A stretch of 64,000 bases of DNA. Origin: Streptomyces sp. PsTaAH-137 (GTDB lineage: Bacteria; Actinomycetota; Actinomycetes; Streptomycetales; Streptomycetaceae). The position numbers and the translations under genes were made by a program. The notes below the pieces were generated by a model. It was not told the DNA's origin. It made no database searches and worked only from the letters and a program-made list of their open reading frames with translations. Location of the stretch: contig NZ_QLLY01000013.1 of assembly GCF_003259365.1 (NCBI RefSeq), positions 1 to 64,000 of the forward strand. Direction: 5' to 3'. Below, in pieces: positions 59,027 through 64,000 of the stretch; within the stretch, counting starts at the first letter, position 1; each line of letters starts with the position of its first letter.

Positions 59027-59995
59027 TCAGTCCTTGATCTCCGGTGGGGAGATCCGGGACGTGCTGATCGCCGAATCCGACGTACCCCACTTGGCCAGGA
59101 TCCTCCGATACGTGCCGTCCGCGATCAACCGGTTCACAGCGGAGCGAAACGCGGGGGCGAGCGCCGTCCCCTTCTTGAACGCGAACCCCACATCGAGCCG
59201 GTGGAACTCGTTCAGGAACCGCAGCCCCTCCTGATGGGCCACCCCGTAGCGCAGCCCGTTGATGGTGCTCATCACCACATCGCTGCGCCCCTGCTGAAGA
59301 GACGACCAGATCGCGCTCGGCTCCGCGTACGTCTTCACGTCGTACGGCTTCTTGCCCGCCTTGCGGCACAGGCCCTTGTTCTCCTCCAGCGTCGTCTCGA
59401 AGGTGGTGCCGGCGCCGGTCGCGACGTTCAGGCCGCACAGCTGCGTCAGATCGGTGACCTTCTTCAGGTCGCTGTCCTCGCGGACGGCGAAGCCCTGGCC
59501 GTCGTTGATGTACGTGACGAAGTCGATGGTCCTGCGGCGTTCGTCGGTGACGCCGAAGTTCCCGGTGCCGAGGTCGTACTTGCCGCTGTCGAGGGCAGGA
59601 AGGATCGCCTCGAAGCTCGCGACCTGCTGGTCGAGCGTGATGCCGAGCACCTTGGCGACCGCGTTCGCGAAGTCGATGTCCTGCCCGACGACGGTCTTCC
59701 CGTCGGGCAGATAGGCGGAGTTGGGCGGATTGCCGCCCACGCTCACGGCGATGGTGAGGCTGCCGCTCTTGCGGACGGACGCCGGGAGGAGCTTCGCCGA
59801 GGCGGGATCCTTCGCGACGGACGACACCACGTCCTTCGTCGGGATCTTGTTGCTCGCGGCGCCGGCCGGTGCCGTGTCGTCGGACCCGCTCCCCGCACCG
59901 CAGGCGGTCAGCCCCAGAGCGGCGACGGTGATCAGGGCAAAAGTCGAGAGAGCGGAGGAAGCGGACAGTCCGGAGGTGCGAGTGGAGGAGCGCAT
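59027..59995 (-). CDS. ABC transporter substrate-binding lipoprotein (amino-acid type)
   Basis: A 322-residue lipoprotein: signal with lipobox LTAC (~29-32), then a periplasmic-type binding fold of SBP family 3 (~75-310; SGSLTIAVSVGGNPPNSAYL, GQDIDFANAVAKVLG, GTGNFGVTDERRRTIDFV). It lacks the canonical polar-amino-acid Arg-rich SIG spacing, so a cystine-, sulfonated- or other organic ligand is open. ATG at 59995. Its promoter region contains a leader ORF and a terminator-like hairpin. The permeases lie divergently. Confidence 0.88.
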   Translation of the reverse strand: MRSSTRTSGLSASSALSTFALITVAALGLTACGAGSGSDDTAPAGAASNKIPTKDVVSSVAKDPASAKLLPASVRKSGSLTIAVSVGGNPPNSAYLPDGKTVVGQDIDFANAVAKVLGITLDQQVASFEAILPALDSGKYDLGTGNFGVTDERRRTIDFVTYINDGQGFAVREDSDLKKVTDLTQLCGLNVATGAGTTFETTLEENKGLCRKAGKKPYDVKTYAEPSAIWSSLQQGRSDVVMSTINGLRYGVAHQEGLRFLNEFHRLDVGFAFKKGTALAPAFRSAVNRLIADGTYRRILAKWGTSDSAISTSRISPPEIKD

Positions 59996-60160
59996 GACGG
60001 AGAGAGATGCCCTTCGGTGTCACAACAGAGCAGAGCAGAGCGAAGCAGAGCGATCGCGTGAGGAACCGGCTGTGCGAGGGGAGCGTGCAGCAGGGTGAGG
60101 GCGCGTGCCTGGACCGGGAACGGGACGCGTCGAAGTGCGGCGGAATCGCCGGGAGAGAAA

Positions 60161-60195
60161 GGGAAAAGAAGAAGACGACGCGCTCAGAGGCGTCG
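60161..60195 (-). terminator. Attenuator-like hairpin downstream of the leader ORF
   Basis: On the minus strand CGACGC-ctctgagc-GCGTCG is followed by TCTTCTTCTTTTCCC, an uncommonly U-rich tail for this genus. The 5' arm begins 8 nt after the leader stop codon, so a ribosome stalled or stopping there would cover it. It lies 166 bp upstream of the binding-protein ATG. Confidence 0.6.
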
Positions 60196-60203
60196 GAAGG
60201 GCA

Positions 60204-60275
60204 TCAACAGGACGCGGACCACACGCGACCGAAGTCGATGTGGGAGCGGGTGACCAGCCACTGCTGCGGATGCAT
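60204..60275 (-). CDS. Cys-ending leader peptide of the putative sulfur-linked ABC system
   Basis: A 23-residue ORF whose C-terminus (RSHIDFGRVWSASC) resembles the R-x-H-[IV]-D-[LF]-x-R-x-x-S-A-x-C signature of Streptomyces short leader peptides that I recall from sulfur-assimilation loci. The final codon is TGT (Cys). ATG at 60273-60275 lies 7 nt after a candidate -10 (TCCACT, 60283-60288), so translation may be leaderless; ATG at 60281 is in frame. Its stop lies 8 nt before a hairpin with a U-tail, as in an attenuator controlled by Cys-tRNA supply (inference). Confidence 0.6.
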   Translation of the reverse strand: MHPQQWLVTRSHIDFGRVWSASC

Positions 60276-60282
60276 GGGCATT

Positions 60283-60311
60283 AGTGGAACAGGCATCCGG
60301 TTCGGCGTCAA
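60283..60311 (-). promoter_or_regulatory. Candidate promoter of the leader ORF/binding-protein gene
   Basis: On the minus strand TTGACG (60306-60311), a 17-bp spacer and TCCACT (60283-60288) would place +1 at or next to the leader ATG at 60275. The -10 is a weak match. Confidence 0.4.
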
Positions 60312-60481
60312 CTCACTTGAGACGCGCGGCTCACAGTCCGGACAGCCTTGACAGGCAGCGTGAGCGGCGCCGTACTCTCGGTGCGGGACCGTTGCTGAGG
60401 GGCTCGGCCCGAGCGACACGCACGCAGCAGGTGTGACGGCAGGACCGTGCTGGACGGGATTCCAGCCCACGGAGCCTTCCC

Positions 60482-61360
60482 ATGTCCGTTCCCTTGTCCT
60501 CAGACACTCTGTCGTTCCCCTCGGATCCCCCGGCCAAAGCCCCACCGCCGTCCGGCGAGGCCTCCGCCGTCCCGCGCATCGTCCCGCGCCGCCGCACCGG
60601 ACAGTGGACCGCCGCGGTCGTCGTGCTCGCCCTGCTCGGTCTCGCCGTGAACTCGGTGCTGCGCAACGAAGCGTTCCAATGGGACGTCGTCGCCGACTAC
60701 TTCACCACCGCCTCCGTGCTGCGCGGGCTCTGGCTCACGCTGTGGCTGACCGCGCTCGTCATGACGCTCGGCTTCGTCTTCGGCACCCTGCTGGCCGTCA
60801 TGCGGCTGTCCGCCAACCCCGTATTGCGAGCGGTGAGTTGGGGCTACGTCTGGCTGTTCAGGTCGGTGCCGATCCTGGTGCAGCTGCTGTTCTGGTTCAA
60901 CATCGGCGCCCTGTACCCGCGCGTCCTCGGCGTGAAGACCGTGGACCTCTTCGGGCCCGTCACCGTCGCCATCATCGGACTGACCCTGCACGAGGCCGCG
61001 TACGCCGCCGAGGTGGTGCGCGGCGGCATCCTCTCCGTGGACCGCGGGCAGGTGGAGGCGGCCCAGGCGCTCGGGCTCAGCCGCTACCGCCGCTGGCGCC
61101 GGATCGTGCTGCCGCAGGCCATGCGGGCCATCGTGCCGCCTGCCGGGAACATGCTGATCGGCACCCTCAAGGGCACCTCCATCGTCAGCGTCATCGCCGT
61201 GCAGGACCTGCTCTACTCGGTCCAGCTCGTCTACCACCGCACCTACCAGGTCATCCCGCTGCTCCTCGTCGCCACCATCTGGTACGTCGTGGTGACCTCG
61301 CTGCTCAGCGTCGGCCAGTACTACGTCGAGCGGCACTACGCGCGCGGGACGCAGCGATGA
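60482..61360 (+). CDS. Amino-acid-type ABC transporter permease 1
   Basis: A 292-residue inner-membrane permease of the HisM/GlnP type, with about five helices after a ~45-residue N-terminal tail. The ATPase-contact EAA motif reads VEAAQALGLSRYRRWRRIVLP (~197-217), and LLFWFNIGALYP is seen in helix 3. ATG at 60482. The stop overlaps the FAD protein ATG, so both are co-translated. It should pair with the permease at 63193 as a heterodimer. Confidence 0.92.
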   Translation: MSVPLSSDTLSFPSDPPAKAPPPSGEASAVPRIVPRRRTGQWTAAVVVLALLGLAVNSVLRNEAFQWDVVADYFTTASVLRGLWLTLWLTALVMTLGFVFGTLLAVMRLSANPVLRAVSWGYVWLFRSVPILVQLLFWFNIGALYPRVLGVKTVDLFGPVTVAIIGLTLHEAAYAAEVVRGGILSVDRGQVEAAQALGLSRYRRWRRIVLPQAMRAIVPPAGNMLIGTLKGTSIVSVIAVQDLLYSVQLVYHRTYQVIPLLLVATIWYVVVTSLLSVGQYYVERHYARGTQR

Positions 61361-63141
61361 GTCCCGTACGGCAGTCCCTGGTGATCGTGGGGGCCGGGCC
61401 GCGGGGGACCGGCATCCTGGAGCGCCTCGCCGCCAACACGGCAGAACGGGACGACCAGTTGGCGCTCGATGTGCATCTCGTCGATCCCTATCCGCCCGGC
61501 GGCGGGCGGATCTGGCGGCGCGAGCAGTCGCCGCTGCTGTGGATGAACTCGCAGGCCCAGGACGTCACCATGTTCACCGACGAGACGGTGGAGCTGTCCG
61601 GGCCCGTGGTGCCGGGGCCCGTGCTGCACGAGTGGGCCGGGATCGACGGGCGGACCTTCGCCGACCGGCGCCGGCAGGGCGGCTATCTGCGGTGGGTGTA
61701 CGAGCAGGCCGTCGCCGCGCTGCCCGACGGGGTCACCGTCCACCACCATCCCCGGCGCGCCCTGCGCGTCTCCGGATCGCGCCACGGCCGTCAGCAGGTG
61801 TGGCTGGAGGGGGAGACGCGACCGCTCGACGCCGACGCCGTCATCCTCGCCCAGGGGCACCTGGACGCCGAACTCGACGACGTGCAGGTGGAGTTGAGTG
61901 CGTACGCCGAGCGGCACGGGCTCGTGCACCTGCCGCCCGACTTCACCGCCGACTCCGACCTGAGCGCGCTCGCGCCCGGCCAGGACGTGCTCGTCCGCGG
62001 CTTCGGGCTCGCCTTCGTCGACCTGATGGTGCTGCTGACGGAAGGGCGGGGCGGACGGTTCGAGGGGGACACCTACGTGCCCTCGGGGCGGGAGCCCGTC
62101 CTGCATGTCGGATCGCGGCGCGGAGTGCCCTACCACTCCAAGCTGGGCTACGACTGGGACGCGGGGGAGCGGCCGCCGCTGCCGCGCTTCTTCGGGCCCG
62201 CGCAGATCGACGAACTCCTCGCACGGGAGGGCGGGTTCGGGCCCGGCGACTTCCGGCGCGACGTGTGGCCGCTGATCGACAAGGAACTCGGCTTCGCCCA
62301 CTACCACCGGCTGTTCACCGCCCACCCCGAGCGCACGAGCGTCGCCTGGGACGTCTTCGAGGCGAAGTACGCCGCCGCGGCGCCGCTCGGTGCCGAACAG
62401 CAGGCGCTCGTCGCCGCCGCCGTGCCCGACCCCGCCGACCGGCTCGACCTCACCGCCCTCGACCGCCCGCTCGACGGCGTGCGGTACGGCTCGTACGAGG
62501 AACTCCAGGCGGGCCTGCGCGGTCACATCACCGACGACCTGGAGCGCCGCCACGACCCGGCGCACAGCCCCGACCTCGCCGTCTTCCTCGGCCTGCTCTC
62601 CGTGTACGGCCAACTCGTCAGGCTCGGCGACGTCGGCCCGTGGTGGCACGGGTTCTTCAGCTACCTGGCCTCGGGGCCGCCCGGCCCGCGCCTGCGGCAA
62701 CTGCTCGCGCTGTCCCGCGCGGGCGTCGTGAAGTTCGTCGGCGCCGACCTGCGGGTCGAGGCGCGCGACGGCGTCTTCCGGGGCACGAGCGCCAGCGCGC
62801 CGGGCGTCACCGTCGAGACCCGCGCGCTCGTCGAGGCCCGCCTGCCGCAGCCGACCCTCGCCCGCACCCGCGACCGGCTGCTGCGCACGCTGCACGCGGA
62901 GGGCGCCCGGTCGACCGACGAGGGACTGCTCGCCGTCGACCCGGCCGACGGACGCGTCCTGTACCGCGACGGCGCCGCCCACCCGCGCCGCTTCGCCCTC
63001 GGCCCGCACACCGACGCGCGCGGCGCCGGCGCCTTCACCCGGCCGCGCACCGGCGGCCCGGCGTTCCGGCAGAACGACGCCACGGCCCGCGCCGTCCTCG
63101 CGCTGCTGCACGACCTCTCCTGTCGCGCCACCGCCGCCTGA
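61357..63141 (+). CDS. FAD/NAD(P)-binding protein encoded between ABC permeases
   Basis: A 594-residue flavoprotein. The N-terminal Rossmann motif is LVIVGAGPRGTGILERL (~7-23), with a second NAD(P)-like QGHLDAELDD region (~165) and a PYHSKLGYDW stretch (~255) of the PF13454 (FAD-NAD(P)-binding) family, related to N-hydroxylases and LucD/IucD-like enzymes. ATG at 61357 overlaps the permease stop. It may act on the transported compound. The substrate is unknown; this pairing with ABC permeases is unusual. Confidence 0.82.
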   Translation: MSPVRQSLVIVGAGPRGTGILERLAANTAERDDQLALDVHLVDPYPPGGGRIWRREQSPLLWMNSQAQDVTMFTDETVELSGPVVPGPVLHEWAGIDGRTFADRRRQGGYLRWVYEQAVAALPDGVTVHHHPRRALRVSGSRHGRQQVWLEGETRPLDADAVILAQGHLDAELDDVQVELSAYAERHGLVHLPPDFTADSDLSALAPGQDVLVRGFGLAFVDLMVLLTEGRGGRFEGDTYVPSGREPVLHVGSRRGVPYHSKLGYDWDAGERPPLPRFFGPAQIDELLAREGGFGPGDFRRDVWPLIDKELGFAHYHRLFTAHPERTSVAWDVFEAKYAAAAPLGAEQQALVAAAVPDPADRLDLTALDRPLDGVRYGSYEELQAGLRGHITDDLERRHDPAHSPDLAVFLGLLSVYGQLVRLGDVGPWWHGFFSYLASGPPGPRLRQLLALSRAGVVKFVGADLRVEARDGVFRGTSASAPGVTVETRALVEARLPQPTLARTRDRLLRTLHAEGARSTDEGLLAVDPADGRVLYRDGAAHPRRFALGPHTDARGAGAFTRPRTGGPAFRQNDATARAVLALLHDLSCRATAA

Positions 63142-63192
63142 ACCCGTCCCGCCCCGCTCGCCATCCCCGTTCGTCCGTCACCGAGGACACCC

Positions 63193-64000
63193 ATGTCTCT
63201 GACCAGTGATCCACCCCTGGGCACCACCGATACCGACCCCCGCGCCGAGGTGCCGAAGGACGCCTACGCACACCTCACGGTCGTCCCCGTACGCCATCCC
63301 CTGCGGTGGGTCGCCATCGTCGTGACCGCCGTGCTGCTCGCCCAGTTCGCGCACGGCCTGGCCACCAACGCCGGCTGGGAATGGGAGGTGTTCGCGGAGT
63401 TCTTCACCGCGGACGTCATCCTCAAGGCCGTCTGGACCACGCTCCAGCTCACCGCCTACGGCACGGCGCTCGGCTTCGCCCTCGGCATCGTCATCGCCTT
63501 CATGCGGCTGTCGAGCAGCCGGTTCCTGCGGACGGTGGCGTTCGGCTACATCTGGGCGTTCCGCTCGATCCCGCTGATCGTGCAGCTGCTGTTCTGGTTC
63601 AACCTGGCCTATCTGTACAAGCAGTTGACGTTCGGCATCCCCTTCGGGCCGGGCTTCTTCTCCTTCGACACGATGGGGCTCGTCGGCGCGATGAGCGCCG
63701 CCGTCCTCGGCCTCGCCCTGCACCAGGCCGCGTATGCCGCCGAGATCGTGCGCGGCGGTGTACTCGCCGTCGACGGCGGCCAGTTGGAGGCCGCGGCGGC
63801 CCTCGGCATCCCGCGCCTGCGGCAGATCCGCCGCATCGTGCTGCCGCAGGCGATGCGCTCGATCCTGCCCAACGCGGCCAACGAGGTCATCTCCCTCTTC
63901 AAGGGCACCTCGATCGTCTCCGTCATGGCGATCGGCGAACTCTTCTACCAGGTGCAGGTCATCTACGGCCGCAACGGCCGCGTGGTGCCCCTCCTGATGG
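63193..64000 (+). CDS. Amino-acid-type ABC transporter permease 2 (3'-truncated by window edge)
   Basis: An open frame from ATG 63193 (CGAGGACACCC upstream) runs off the window; about 269 residues are visible. It has the HisM-type helices, with LLFWFNLAYLYKQL, and the EAA motif LEAAAALGIPRLRQIRRIVLP (~199-219). It closely resembles the permease at 60482 and likely forms its heterodimer partner. An ATPase gene is expected just beyond the window. Confidence 0.93.
   Translation, partial: MSLTSDPPLGTTDTDPRAEVPKDAYAHLTVVPVRHPLRWVAIVVTAVLLAQFAHGLATNAGWEWEVFAEFFTADVILKAVWTTLQLTAYGTALGFALGIVIAFMRLSSSRFLRTVAFGYIWAFRSIPLIVQLLFWFNLAYLYKQLTFGIPFGPGFFSFDTMGLVGAMSAAVLGLALHQAAYAAEIVRGGVLAVDGGQLEAAAALGIPRLRQIRRIVLPQAMRSILPNAANEVISLFKGTSIVSVMAIGELFYQVQVIYGRNGRVVPLLM

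Noticed and set aside
58278..59037. Several plus-strand ORFs of 86-113 codons across the repeat region
   Set aside because: They read through tandem units of 25-28 bp in shifting phase and through the GCAGTTCCCC repeat; amino-acid composition is artefactual and there is no ribosome-binding site.
1..64000. tRNA, rRNA, tmRNA or other RNA genes
   Set aside because: No cloverleaf with GGTTCRAATCC-type T-loop or rRNA-like sequence was recognised by eye; a covariance search was not possible.

Overview
The window is a high-GC actinobacterial chromosome segment, almost certainly from Streptomyces. The evidence is the GC-rich third codon positions, frequent GTG/TTG starts, GTGA/ATGA stop-start overlaps, a conservon (cvnABCD), SflA- and DUF5685-type proteins, Rpf/transglycosylase-LysM proteins, and the intergenic GCAGTTCCCCGCGCCCC repeat typical of the genus. 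Nearly all of it is ordinary core chromosome. I see no prophage, plasmid, CRISPR array, rRNA or tRNA.

Layout. 0-7 kb: the 3' end of a TPR gene with an RD/RGG-repeat N-terminus, a DUF1015 gene, a NagD-type HAD phosphatase, and an iron-chelate ABC operon (two permeases plus ATPase, no binding protein) behind a perfect iron box that abuts the GTG start. 6.6-13 kb: SCP2-like protein, small conserved protein, tlyA, NAD kinase, recN, a MITE-like element, a GT4 glycosyltransferase. 12.7-19.4 kb: PucR-type regulator, GH15 hydrolase, pyrG, Nudix ADP-ribose hydrolase. 19.7-28 kb: STAND/TPR ATPase, alanine dehydrogenase, then ParA, a putative ribbon-helix-helix protein, ScpA, ScpB and RluB. 28-32.3 kb: NrtR-type Nudix regulator with an ADP-ribosylglycohydrolase, facing an RlaP-like nucleotidyltransferase and a secreted/DUF6529/Rieske operon. 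32.5-37.5 kb: DUF937 protein, chorismate mutase, prephenate dehydrogenase, cytidylate kinase, PlsC-like acyltransferase and Der, the last five nearly contiguous. 37.5-44.3 kb: envelope genes (two muralytic LysM proteins, a lipoprotein, a glycosyltransferase with a partner) and a second MITE. 44.4-54.3 kb: WYL regulator, CtaD, I78 inhibitor, PAP2 phosphatase, PIG-V-like mannosyltransferase, DHA2 MFS exporter, SepF-like SflA, Cys-tailed DUF5685. 54.5-58.3 kb: the conservon. 58.3-59.0 kb: a repeat-filled intergenic region. 59.0-64.0 kb: an amino-acid-type ABC transporter (binding protein divergent from two permeases) with a FAD/NAD(P)-binding protein between the permeases.

Working groups. (i) Iron-regulated chelate uptake. 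(ii) Chromosome organisation: ParA-RHH-ScpAB. (iii) NAD/ADP-ribose metabolism: NAD kinase, ADP-ribose Nudix hydrolase, NrtR and ADP-ribosylglycohydrolase. (iv) Tyr/Phe synthesis plus cmk-plsC-der. (v) Cell-wall growth and division. (vi) The conservon signalling complex. (vii) The terminal ABC cluster, which I infer is sulfur/cysteine related because a short Cys-ending leader ORF and a terminator-like hairpin lie directly upstream of the binding-protein gene.

Best candidates for something under-described: the leader-peptide/attenuator in front of the divergent ABC-FAD cluster (60.16-60.31 kb); a pair of CTAG-bounded MITEs that each begin in the TAG stop codon of the preceding gene (11.1 and 44.25 kb); and a 17-18 unit, 25-28 bp tandem array (58.45-58.94 kb) next to a short-repeat cluster that also encodes the C-terminus of CvnD.
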